The notes under the pieces are model-generated. The model did no database searches. It saw nothing but the letters and a program-made list of their open reading frames with translations, and was not told the DNA's origin. DNA of 64,000 bases. It comes from Trichoplax adhaerens (lineage: Eukaryota > Placozoa > Uniplacotomia > Trichoplacea > Trichoplacidae). Shown here piece by piece: positions 37,301 through 49,487 of this stretch; position 1 is the stretch's first letter; every line of letters starts with the position of its first letter. The DNA lies in the NCBI RefSeq assembly GCF_000150275.1, contig NW_002060959.1, forward strand, positions 564,172 to 628,171, written 5' to 3'. The position numbers were made by a program, and so were the translations under genes.

Positions 37301-40300
37301 TCTACTATACTAATCTTATTCATTCCTTTGGCGAATTAGGTGATTGATTATTGTGAAAATGGAAAGATATTAATTTTTTATTTTACAAGAATAAACAATA
37401 ATTTTCTACTCATTAAGATAAATTGATGTCTTCTTGAAATTTATTAGTTCGAGAACGATGAAATTCAGCAGCATTTATAGCTGCATTTCTATTGGAATTT
37501 ATAGTAATCTATCTATATTGTCGGTGTTAAACGTTGGCTTGAGCGCATTAGCATTTATATTAAAATAAAGTAAATAAACAGATTACATTTTCATTGTGAT
37601 GCTTAAAGTTAATTTCTAACTGACTCGCACTAAGACAATTACGGATATACTGGAACTTTAATACAAATATTCTATCCGTCAATCAATCGTCGATACGCAT
37701 ATTATTTAAGTCCTCAAGTGACACGAAAATAAGCTATAGTTACTATGACAGTAGGAATTACTGAATTCAAGCCACCATTTATATCAGCGACTCTTCTGCA
37801 TTTTATAATGTTTCGATTTCTTGAATTTATTTGATCGACTATATGCTATTTACAATGCAGTTTTCTATTAGTATCACAGTGGACAATAAAATACACTCGT
37901 AAATGGATAGATTATAACTGCTACAATAGTTAATTAAATTTGAGCCCTAGTTATTGCAACGTGAAGGGTAAATAACTTAAATACATGTTTTCATCGTTAT
38001 TTAGGCTCAATAATTCATATCAAAAGGGCAATATAGACTCTATCTTTCATTCTTTCCACTACTTGCCAGTTGGATAGATGTACTGGAGAAGTTTAACTGT
38101 AGTGATATTTAAACATTGTAAGCGGGTAAAATATGCAATTTTTATGCCAACACGCATAGAATTGCACACACTTCCATTGTTTATCGATAGGTGATGTTAT
38201 TGATCATAAGTATGAGAAAATGGTATAGTTTCATTTAGAAAGTGATTTAGCGTGATATTTCTAATCTCTAATTGATTTGTCATCAACCATGAGTTATTGA
38301 AACAACGATTTTTAAGACCATACTTATGTTAATAAATCCAGATTGGAAATAAGCTTTAGCAAAAACGGGGTGCTTACTATTTCTTATAACTTAAAAGTCT
38401 ACTTCTATATTGTTGCCAAACTATTTTAGTAATAAATCTGGATTCGATTTAATGAATGATTGATCGCATCAGCTACGTGACCTGAAAACAAATCTCAGAG
38501 ATAATTTCTAGAAAGCTTTCGCACAAAACTTCTCATATCATAAGTTTATTATTAAGAAATCTTATAATAAGTAAATGGTATTGAAATATTTTTATTAGGA
38601 AATATTGCATAATCATTCCCAGTAATGACGTAGAAATTATTAGGTGTAGAATGCTTTAAATTAATGTGTCGATTTCTTGCAAGCAGACATAATTATTAAT
38701 TTGCTAATTTAACCACGTAATAGCTAATATTTTGCAAGTTTATCACAAAAGCGAATAGAAAATGTAAATAAAACCCATCATTTATTGACATGCTCATATT
38801 GAAATAAATCAGCTCAAAATCAGTAAATAAGAATTCACAATACCTCTTATTCAGTTATAAGTCCTAAAAAATTACTTATCGGCTTTAGCAGGTAAAGTAA
38901 CTATGTTTCTACAGAGCAGATTTAAGCACTCTGTGACTTAGATTACTATGAAAATTGTTACTAACCGCTTAAGATATAGGAGAATTAGTTGAAGCATTTT
39001 CGCATGAAGATTTCTTAATGGACTTCAGTAGATAAAGTATTTTTTGGTTCTATAGATGGAAAGGGTGTGGGAGTTATTGCGATCAATCAACGGCCATTAT
39101 CAATACTGTCCTAAATATTCTGACAGTCTGCAGACGAAACGGTTAGATATTTTAGATTCTAAAAGGATTGGTGATATCATATTGCGTGCGATCTCATCAT
39201 AAGATTGAATAGAATAATACATTAATTTAGAACGGCAGCAACCACTTTCAACGAATCGATTTGTGAGGGTACAGTAGACATATAAAATGATATCAAACAA
39301 TGAAGATTTCTATAAGAATGCCGAACTATTTAGGCTTATTATCATACTTAATGAATGTTTAGCTTGTTTATTGATTCTCTTTGGGGTACCTGTAGTTAAA
39401 ATAATATTTAATTATAATGGAGAATTATGGTTAGGAAAAAAGCATAATTTACTCTCTCTTTAGTGGGCAGCACAAGGACAAATGGCTTATTTTTTTAATA
39501 ACTTATCATTCATTACTATGTTTATTCATGTAACAGTTAAAATTAAATTATTTAATGTTTTATTTCATTAAAGATAATAGCTTACCGAAATTTGCCACCT
39601 CTAAAACTTTTTTGCTCCGTAAAACTATTAGCGGTGACAACCACAAAGAATACATTCGTAAATTACTTATCTATAAGTGGTGATAGACATCGTTTTATAT
39701 CTGAAAACTTATTAATTATTTTCATGTATAATCTCAATAAAGGAAAAAGTCAACTGTGACTTTTTCGAAATAAAAATGCTCTATAAATTAAATGTTTAAC
39801 GTGTCAAATAACATGGTATAATATTTGAAGCTTTTGCATATTAATGTTTAGCGATCTTTACTTTTTGTCGCCAGTTTGTCGCGTTCACATAGATTGATTT
39901 ACAGGTAAGGTTATGGACTGATAACAAGGAATAATTGCGATTTGAAAATTAGGGTAGCAACTTTAAATACAGTCCTTTTCAATTCTTTTCAATTCTCACA
40001 ATGTCAGATTTCCAGGAATAAACAAAGGTAAAAATAATGCTTCTAGACTCTGAATAGATATCCTCTCATAAATTTAATCGTATTATTTATTACTAATCTT
40101 AAGTTTCCGATGTGGGATTTAGGCGTTTTGTAACCATTGTTAGAAAGTATGATCGAGTCATTAATGCTCAGTTAAATTGAGAGAATAATAGGATACACAG
40201 TTGGCTGGAAAATATAAAAATTGATTGCTTTCACTTCTACTCTCAATGTAAACACGTATGCTACATTAATTGATTCTTAAAATTAAGGGATAAATAGATC

Positions 40301-41400
40301 AAAATTGCCTCCAAAGTCATTGAAATTAGCAAGATAATGTCAAAGGAAAGTTTGTATACTTGTGCAGGTTAGGCTACATCAAACATTATAGATTTCTTCC
40401 AAGTGATTTTATTAAGAGTATTTAATGTACTGGAATATTATTCTAAATCCGACGAAAAACTTGTACTTTATTTATTTGATCGCTACTATTTTATGTTGAA
40501 GAATTATTCCAATAATAATATTTTACATTCCATCAAGTTTAGAGGTAGCATGTTACTGGCTCACTAGATTAAATGAAAATTATCATTTCTATGCAATAAA
40601 TCGCTTATTGCGATATATTACAAATGGTACTTTAACGTATACATAAAATCTGAACTAGAAACGTTAGTAGAGTATAGTATATCTTTGGAATATAGGCATA
40701 TTTTAGTTGAAATTTGGATTCAGTCAACGATATATAATAGTTTGTTAAACGATCATCTTTAAATCAATATTGTATCCAAGCGGAAGAATGAACTACTTTT
40801 GTATGGACAACTTATCACTTTTTGATATAATAAAGGCGATTTTGGTGCCACTATTGCATACGCTAGTTCAATAGGTACTTAAAACTACTTGTAGTTACTC
40901 ATTTCACTTACCACGCAATTAGAAATTGAATGTCTTAATGTGTATTCAAGATTGCAGTTATTATTGTTTATATCGATAAGCTGCTTACGCGGTTTAGCTT
41001 CTAAGAATACGAGTAAGTGCCGCAACCTTAGACAATACTGTTTCCAGGATTATGGCTAATTTTTTAAATCAGAGATGAGTTATTTATACCCATTAAAAGA
41101 GATCTTCATATAGCATTATACTGTATATTTACTCTTGAGTAACCTATTCTTAATGATTACCAGGAATTTGATAGATCGGGTATATCTTACGGTTATTTCA
41201 AATTTGGACTTAATACGATAATGATACTGGTACTAGTGAACAGACATAGCAATATGCTGTAGTTTTTCAGTTTAGAATTAGTTGATGGTTTTTAGAATCT
41301 TGTTTATCTTGAGTATATCGTCGATATCAAATAACTTGAAAAGCAAGTTCAAGTCTTCTTAATTAATTAATGTAACGATACTGCTCTGATCTGGGATATT
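34331..41400. other. Seven-kb gene desert
   Basis: Apart from one unsupported 66-codon minus-strand frame at 39100-39300, no coding-like frame, array or terminal repeat was noticed. This is long for an otherwise compact genome. Confidence 0.4.
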
Positions 41401-43271
41401 CATAATTTATCATTCGTAATAGCATATATATTAATGGTTTTCATCGGAAACTGCCACGCATTAACCATAGCTCCAATCGTGGATGAATGCGGTGGGGATA
41501 AGCACAAGTATTTGAAGGATTTAAAATATCATTTATCCAAGACGGTACCGGAATATAACGATACTTTCAAACTGCTGCTGTGGTGCAAAGAAAAGAAATT
41601 AATGACAGTCTATAATATGATCTTTGACTTTTCCCTCTTTAAACTAAAAGAAGAAATGGTAAATTAAAAATACCTTTAAATTAACTCTAGTCTTAACATA
41701 CTAATGTTAACATACCTAAATCTTAGAATATACCTGCAGACGTAAAAGATGCTAACATCAATATCCTAAGCCACCATGTTAATATTTTAATCCATAATAT
41801 TGGATTATTAATCATCAATAACGGCGTTTTGGCGCAACTGATGGCAAATGAAATCGTAAATTGTCAGTCATTTGATGCGGATAGCTTGCGACAATTTGGG
41901 AGAATGCACCGCTATTATACTAATTTATTCCTAGAGCTACTTCATTTTGTGAGTACTCACCGTGACTGATGATTGAGTAAATTATAGTAACTTAATAGTA
42001 TTACAGGGGCAACTTCTTTTAGTAACGAAATGATAGCCTTACTAGACGTTGATCTAAATAATTCTAAACAATTTATAATTCATTTGCTATTTATACTACC
42101 GTGTATACAACCAATTATTTCACTTAATATTTAACCTTCCAAAAATATTACATATATGCTACCATATACTGAATAGGTTAGGCCTCGAGAATGCCTGAAA
42201 AAGATTTCCAAACATATGATCGTCGATCTTGAGGTAAAAATTGAATAAAGATTACGAGAAACAAGCAAAGTATCTAATTTTATTAAAGATACCTTTAAGA
42301 AATGATGTAAGAAAGCGGTAAACCAGTAAATAAAATTTTCATTAACAGTTAATGAATCAGTTACCGATAGTGTGTTTTCTGGCCGTTTCCTTGAATGGAA
42401 GACTTACTAGTTGATAATATAAAGCTAAAAGCTATGAAATCATATTTTGAGTTGTACTGTATAATGATCCATCCTTATAGCTCTCTTCCAGCTTCTTCGT
42501 CAACATTATTACTAAATAATTAATAAATAATTTACAAAGTAGATTATGTTAATAGGTACGAACGTTCATTCAGGTATTACTAATATCGTACTTTTTCAGT
42601 TCTATGCTTACTTTCAAGCCTTTAGATACTTAAATCTAGCAGAACATTTAATTTAAGTACATTTTTAATTCCAATAACCGCAATGAACATCGTGTAAAAA
42701 TTATTGTAATGTACTCAAATTTTGAATACAATACTATGATCTAGTTGGCGTTTTTAAATCTACAATTACATTTGCTTCAGCACCATAATATACTCTTAAA
42801 GAACAATTGATTATACGAGTAATAGATGTTCATAGTATTAAAGATAGTATCTTTAGCTGCTTGGTACAGTATTTTCTCAATTGTAAATAATAGTAGGTAA
42901 AAAAATGTTACAGTCTGTAACTAATAGAAGTGACCATGACACCATCTGTATAATATATTCTATACATCCAATGACATCTATCATATAAAATGATATTCTA
43001 TAAATTGGCATCGTAAATAATATTATTACGTGCATTATTCACTAAATGGATGGTTATTTTTACGATCTTATTTGCTATTGCAGTATAAGTAGTAAGCCTG
43101 AATTTTTTATAATGAATCGGTCCATTTTGATAGGCTAAAAACAATCGACTAAATATCCACCAACATTCATCGAATTTAAGCATCGTTAGGGTTGAGAGTA
43201 TATTAAATGGTATTGCAAAGTGGATTAAGGCACTTACTGCATTGGCAGAAAAAGCATCGGAGGAATCTTAG
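41401..43271 (+). CDS. Small helical-protein family, member 2 (four exons)
   Basis: Exons: exon 1 to 41658 (ATG at 41434, frame open from 41401), exon 2 41727-41948 (74 codons), exon 3 42177-42233 (19 codons), exon 4 43134-43271 (45 codons plus TAG). Introns 1, 2 and 3 are GT-AG and phase 0. Exon 1 has a hydrophobic start (VIAYILMVFIGNCHA) that could be a signal peptide core, then DECGGDKHKYLKDLK. Exon 2 contains HHVNILIHNIG and NNGVLAQL; exon 3 is VRPRECLKKISKHMIVDLE; exon 4 begins AKNNRL and ends EKASEES. From ATG 41434 the protein is 213 aa. It is unrecognised, mainly amphipathic helix with a few cysteines. An upstream exon may exist: the ATG at 41434 would cut the hydrophobic stretch short. 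A 61-codon minus-strand frame over exon 4 is an antisense shadow. Confidence 0.75.
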
Positions 43272-45961
43272 TCATCAAGCTTATTCATAACTGCATAATC
43301 TGATTAAGGTTCTATTCCAGTGTTGGATACCATAGCAAGATGGTTTTATTGATATCAATACTAGTTAGATTTATTTTACGTACTTTCATGATAGTTTCTA
43401 AACTTATCAAACATTTTAGGATTACGGACTATGAATTAAAATTTTAAATGACTGTAATTTTAGTCTTTTAAAGTTTTCTGTTAATCATAGAGTGAGATAT
43501 TGTATAATGTTGAAGTCTTGCTAGGAACATACTACGCGAATCAGATCTTGATTTTTGCTTGCAAATTTTGTAACGGTAATTGTTTATGGTAAATAAAATT
43601 AAACGCAGATAAATACAAATCATTTAATATAGTCCACTAGCACTAGCGGCAGTACTTATCACAGTCAGTTGCACGGTGAGACTTTATGTTTCCAAGGAAT
43701 AAATTTTACTTAGGTTCAAAGTATAACCATTATTACTTAACCTGAAATTCCACAATAATACTAAAGTCTATTTAGATACGTATTTGCTAGACAGCGTTAT
43801 GAAATTATAATACATATCTAGCGAATGGAATGGAATGTATACGTTACTATAGTGTAAATTAACATATGCTGCAATAAAACTACTGTACAATTGGTAAATC
43901 TAGCGAGAACTATGGTTGCTGTAACTTGCAATTGGTAGGAGATGGTAGTTTTTGAGACATGCATTACATAGTATTACTAAGGAAATCAAGTCTAGTTGTA
44001 GTGTTGCAGCTAATCTGTTCTATTAATATTTGATCGCCAAGCAAATATTGATCAGTTTATTCATAGATTGGAATCATGCAGCTATCACAAGATAAGGTTA
44101 ACCACTTCCGGCTATCTTTTATCACGCGATTACTATTCGTTGTTACTTCCAGAATTATTTTCTTCAACATTGATATAATATTCGATAGCTTCCATACGTG
44201 CTAGAAAAATTAAAAATAATTGCATAAGCAGCGTTGGACGTATGAATACATTTTACTATGCATTACACTAAATTACAGTATTGTAAACAATGCTCTAATA
44301 TATCGTGTCAACGTATGCTGCTCCATCCGTTGGCTAAATGATAGCTTTGTAGCGCAGTCCGATGAAGCCAGCATATTGCACGATATAGACTTGAGTAAAG
44401 TTAAACTTAATTTTAATTCGGTTTTACCTATTTCGCGACGAGTGTATCGTCAAACAGAATTGAATCCGTGTTCATAAATTGGTCGTCATTGACTATCAAC
44501 CTCATCATTCTCATGTATTAAATTGTATTCGGATTATGATATTTTACGTAGCTAAGCAATGCGAATGTTGTAAATATCAGAGATAGGTGGGTCAGTGTTA
44601 CTGATATAGGCCGGTATTCGTAATGTATAGTCTCAGTTAGTCAGATATCCTGAACTAGGGTTATATTCAATACTTTACCTTACTATTTTATTTGTTAAGA
44701 AATTACGGTACCTGTATAGTCTTCGCAATTATTTCAATAAATACGAGTCAGTAAGTAATTTAAATTATTTCGAATTCTTCTTAATACTATTACAATTTGA
44801 GTTTATCATCTGTTTATGTTACCAAAAATAATAGTAACAGCTTTAAAGGTCACACGGATAAACGAATTTAATAGTGACCCTTTTATTTCCGATCATACAC
44901 TTTACTCTCTTCTCAAGCTGTTGGCATTTTCTACCTGCCTGTATTTAAAAAAAAGATATGCTGACAATAATTGGTATGAGTTATTCTACAGATCTCGATA
45001 ACATCTTATTGGTGTTCATTGAATATTTTACTTTAATTTAGTGATACTTAAGATGTATCATGATTACATTTTCAGTAGCGTTCTTATGAGGTAATCTAGT
45101 GGCCAAACATAATATTTTCCTAATTTTTTAATCGTTTACGATATATACTCTAAGCCTTTTCATCAGTATAATCTATCAAGTGGCAAATTTTTTAAATTTC
45201 TGAGTAGCTCTAATTATACGATTGAAAGGTACTATAAATTATAGCAATTGATGGAATATCTTATAAGTTAATAGTAAAATTTTTATAATGGAAAGAGTGT
45301 TTTTCACTCTTAATAACAGTCGTGTTGGCATTCATGTATTGGCTCTCATGTGCTGTCTTTCGTTTAACTGTTATTATTGCTATTGTAGAAATACTAGTTT
45401 CCTTAGGCCCTTAATTTCTTTAACTTCATTCCTTGATCATATCAATAGCAAATTTGGAATATATAGTCAGTATCTGAGCCTATACATGATAGACTACTAT
45501 GACCAAGTATTGTAGATAAGTTTCGATAGGGGGACTTATATATATATATAATATAATGTATATGTATTGCTACCAGAAATAGTAACGAAGCAATTTACTA
45601 TTTGATGTCTATGGCCATTGATATTCTGTCAGGATATCTTTATACACAGGGGCTTACAGTTTGTAAGAACACTATGCTATACATGGCTAACAATTAAACT
45701 GAGATGTAATATGCTAGGCACGGCTAATAATATACTTATTAATCTAAGAGGTGATCAAAAACAGCCGTATGCTCCCGCATGGTAACGTTATTGCAAACAC
45801 TTTTTAACCATTCTGTAACATAATCCATATTGATATACGAGGCTCATAATTATTAGCCATATTTAGCAAAGTGTTCTTACGCACTTGAACAGTACCATTC
45901 TTACTAATTTACATATCAATATTAACTTAAGTTACAGTGAAATATCATAGTTTTAAATTGT
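43272..45961. other. A+T-rich intergenic DNA
   Basis: Several 60-85 codon plus-strand frames occur (44220-44477, 44816-45001, 45288-45515). The last begins with a hydrophobic, cysteine-rich stretch. None has splice or family support. A short TA microsatellite lies at about 45539-45555. Confidence 0.4.
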
Positions 45962-46537
45962 TGTAAAGTAACTTAGCGTTGTGATTGTAGACTATTAGCC
46001 ATGTTTAGCATGATGTACGGTAGTGTCTTTTCTATATTTATCTTATAATATCTTTAGTAGCCTATAATTATAGACCGTAAGCATAGACTCTATGCTAGAG
46101 TACATGTGACTATATATATATATATATCGTGCAGTAAGGTGTTGAGCTAATAATAAGGTTAGAGGTAGAATAACAATTGTAAACCATATATTAGGATATG
46201 CTTAGTACATTTTACTTTGAGTGGTAGAGATAATTTCTACGAAAATACGATAATCATATCCATATTAGATTAATGATGGTTCGCTGTAAAATAATGTAAC
46301 CAATAATAAGCTGAATATGTGTAAATATGATAGAATCCTACTATGCTAATTGTAGCGGCGAAGGCTACGGAGAGTATAAAAGTAGGAAACATTAGATTAT
46401 CTGATTGTTCTTTCTAGAAGTCTTTCAGTAGTTGTATTCGGCTAGAGTAGAGCTGTGTGTAGCTAGTCTTTGTATTAGATCTAATAAAGTTCTAATTTTC
46501 TACAACTTTAAAATTTTCGTGATCAGATTCTATCACA
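45962..46537 (+). mobile_element. Solo LTR, family B, copy 1
   Basis: It starts TGTAAAGTAACTTAGCG and ends TTCTATCACA. A TATAAAAG box lies near 46375 and an AATAAA near 46484, as in an LTR with promoter and polyadenylation signal. The flanks ATTGT/CTTGT match at four of five positions as a decayed 5-bp target duplication. It aligns throughout with 52974-53543. A (TA)n run near 46113 is the main difference. No internal retrotransposon region flanks it. Confidence 0.88.
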
Positions 46538-48697
46538 CTTGTTTTCCTCATTGTTAATGAATCTCTGTAGCTATTTAAAAATATGATCATGATACAAGAA
46601 TGATCACCGAAATCAGTAAAAATAATGTCGCTGGAATCATATCTCTATAACGGCATCTATTCCTTCGAAATGTCACCCATAAACAGCGATCAGATTGCCA
46701 TGATTAATACTTAGTAAATTATTTAAGTGCAAAAAGGTGTTAAAAAAAACTACATGAATAGAAGATAATATTATTATCGTTAAGATTAGAACAGGAAGGC
46801 CAAAATAAAGAAAGTGAACATTTTATGAATAAATGCTACATGATTAAGTTTCCATTTGCTGTTAATTTAGCTATAATTAATTTTTCATGGCTACCTTTGA
46901 AGAGCTTATGGCGTCAAAATAATAATTGGAACAGGAAATAGTAATAAAGAAAGATACAAATATTTATCTCTATTGTTGTGATATATAGTAACATATATAT
47001 TCCGCAGCATGCGCTAACTTCTTAAATTTCAACAGATGTTATAGTTTTATGTCACAAGCATCTGACTAGACCGTTACCATTACAAAGATAGACACAACTG
47101 ATAGAAATGGTTATTTAATCCATTTTAATCCATTTTGTAACTTTTTGGATACTTTAATATTGTCCAAATCCTAAATTGGCTTAATAATACGTGAAATTTC
47201 TACAAACTGGTTCGTATACAATACTGTTAAATATCACTCTAATGCAATTTAAACACTTAGCTTTCGTTGCTTGCAGTTTGTCGGAATTTTAGAATGATTC
47301 ACGGTTTCAGTTATCGGTAGCTAATTTTTCCTAAAAGGTTACTGTAAGTATGCAATTCTAATTAGCTGTTCTATTTCTAGACAAGTTACGGAGTCTAGAT
47401 GAAAAGTTGTGCCGAAACCGGAAGTAGGAAAGTAGAATAACCGTCGACAAATTCTTTTTGTTATAATTGCCTAGTATTATAATTCTTATTATATTTTATT
47501 AATGTATCTTACGTGAAGTATTACCTGTCTTATAATAAACTGCCCTTGCAATGCTAATTTTGCATTGTTATTTAAATTTTCAGATTACTTGTAAGTCCAC
47601 CTTGCTGCTTATATATATATTATTACATGCAGATCTTGATAGATTTAAGACATCAAAAACATTGCAATATTTGTCATCTAGACATTGAAAATTACACTAG
47701 CACCGTATATTGATGCTAAATTACGATAACATCAATTTCGCAAAAAAATGCAGCAACGATTCTCTCTGATTTCAGGTTAGTTAATTATAAACTGCTATAT
47801 TTATGTCAACTACGAGATTTTGTTAGCATACCATAACGCAACAAACCTGAAGAGCCTTATATGAACAACTGATGAAATTAAAATCCAATACTTCTAACCC
47901 TAAACGCACTATTGTTCAATCTACAAAATTTCGCGATTCTAGTATTACATTCATTTTAAATTATCAAATTCGTACCAATCAAAATGGCTCTTAAGTAAGG
48001 TTGGTAAATATCGTACATCAATATTTACTAACCTTGAACAAAGTTACAGGAAGCTATCATCTCCATTTCTAAATCTAGTCAAGTTTACGCCCCTCAACTC
48101 CCTGCCTAGAATCTGATAATTCAAGTTGCAACAGTCGCATTCATCGGTTACCACGAATTGACTGTGCCATTCCTAGGCGGTATTTTTTATATTCATAAGA
48201 AACTGATCCACTATCAATACGTTACTGTTAAGGAATTCAAGCACAATTTGAAGCTACTCCGAAGGTGAAATTAATCATTCAAACAGTTTTAATCAAATCT
48301 CGCATTTATTGTCGACCTAGTTACGTGAAATAGAATTTTTTTCTGCGTGTATTGAAATGCTACGTCGCAAGGTCCAAATTATTGTGAAGGATATATACAG
48401 TAGTAGCATATTTTACATGATTACTAAGACCATGCGATGTACGATAGCTTTTTGAACAAGGTAGAAAGGAATATTAACACTTTCTATACTAATTTTTAAA
48501 CTAGAAATACTATGAAAGACTACCGTTTTAGTCCCTGATTACAACTACTGCTATAGATAATTGTGCTTTCTTGATTAAAAGACGTAATTGGGCTTTACAC
48601 AGTTAGTTCGTATATCGCACTTCTTAGCACTACACAAGCAATCCCTTATTCACTTTCGCTGCCGCGTTTTATAACATCTGCAGTTTATGTACAACGC
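46538..48697. other. A+T-rich intergenic DNA
   Basis: About 2.2 kb between two solo LTRs. No coding frame or repeat was noticed. Confidence 0.4.
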
Positions 48698-49114
48698 TGT
48701 AAGACAGTATAATATTGTATTCTAAGTTGATGATATATTTAGTAATGTCTACTGTAGGTATTGTGTTCAACATGTAATAGATATTCTCGTTAGAGGCTTA
48801 AATATTAAATATAGCTAGCTTAGTAACTATAATCTTTTTGAAGAAGAGCGCTACAGTGCTCACACTAGAGCTTCACATGAAAGGTGTAAACTATGCTGTA
48901 TTTGAGATGCTAATACTGAAGTGTGTAGTAAGTAAGGTGCTAAGACTGTAAAAGCGAAAAAGTATATAAGCAAGTAGTTTAGTATAGTAAGATAGTTCTT
49001 TCTCGTTAGAGGTCCTCAGCTAATCGATTACGTTGTATCTTCGTGAAGGAGATTTTGTTCAATAAATCTTAATTTTTCTAAAGTTTTGAAGATCCTTGAT
49101 CTATTAACCTCACA
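48698..49114 (+). mobile_element. Solo LTR, family A, copy 2 (intact, 417 bp)
   Basis: It starts TGTAAGACAGTATAAT and ends AACCTCACA. A TATATAAG box lies near 48963 and AATAAATC near 49060. Target duplications AACGC (48693-48697) and AACGT (49115-49119) match at four of five positions. Its ends align with the copy at 23767-24107. It lies 373 bp upstream of exon 1 of small-family member 3. Confidence 0.88.
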
Positions 49115-49487
49115 AACGTGTACCTGTGAAATTTAGTGATTTGACTGATTTCCCTATAAGTTTTCATAATTTATGTCACAGGGCACATTTGTCACAAATA
49201 TTTTCAATTATAGTAAAAGATATTCATTGTGATATATTTATTAAGAAGATGTTGTTATTCATAAATGCTCTAAGTTGAAATAGGATCGAGAAAACAGCCC
49301 TCGCTAGCTGCGTGAGACTAAATTACTGCATTATAATATTTTGTCAACCATAATTTACTCTTATAAGCTGCAGTGCACAAGTTATAATATTGATATCCTC
49401 ATAGATAACGTAAAAATAGCTATATTTTTATGCATATTTATAATATAATTCAATTTATTTACCCGTGAAATCCAGTTATTTTTCTAG

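Noticed and set aside
42998-43183. Minus-strand 61-codon ORF
   Set aside because: Antisense to exon 4 of small-family member 2, whose plus-strand frame aligns with member 3.
44220-44477. 85-codon plus-strand ORF with a protein-like C-terminal half
   Set aside because: Considered as another exon of the small-gene family, but it does not align with any of the four exon types and has no clear acceptor.
45288-45515. 75-codon plus-strand ORF with a hydrophobic cysteine-rich start
   Set aside because: Considered as a signal-peptide exon for member 3, but it lies 4 kb upstream beyond two solo LTRs and no donor in the needed phase is evident.
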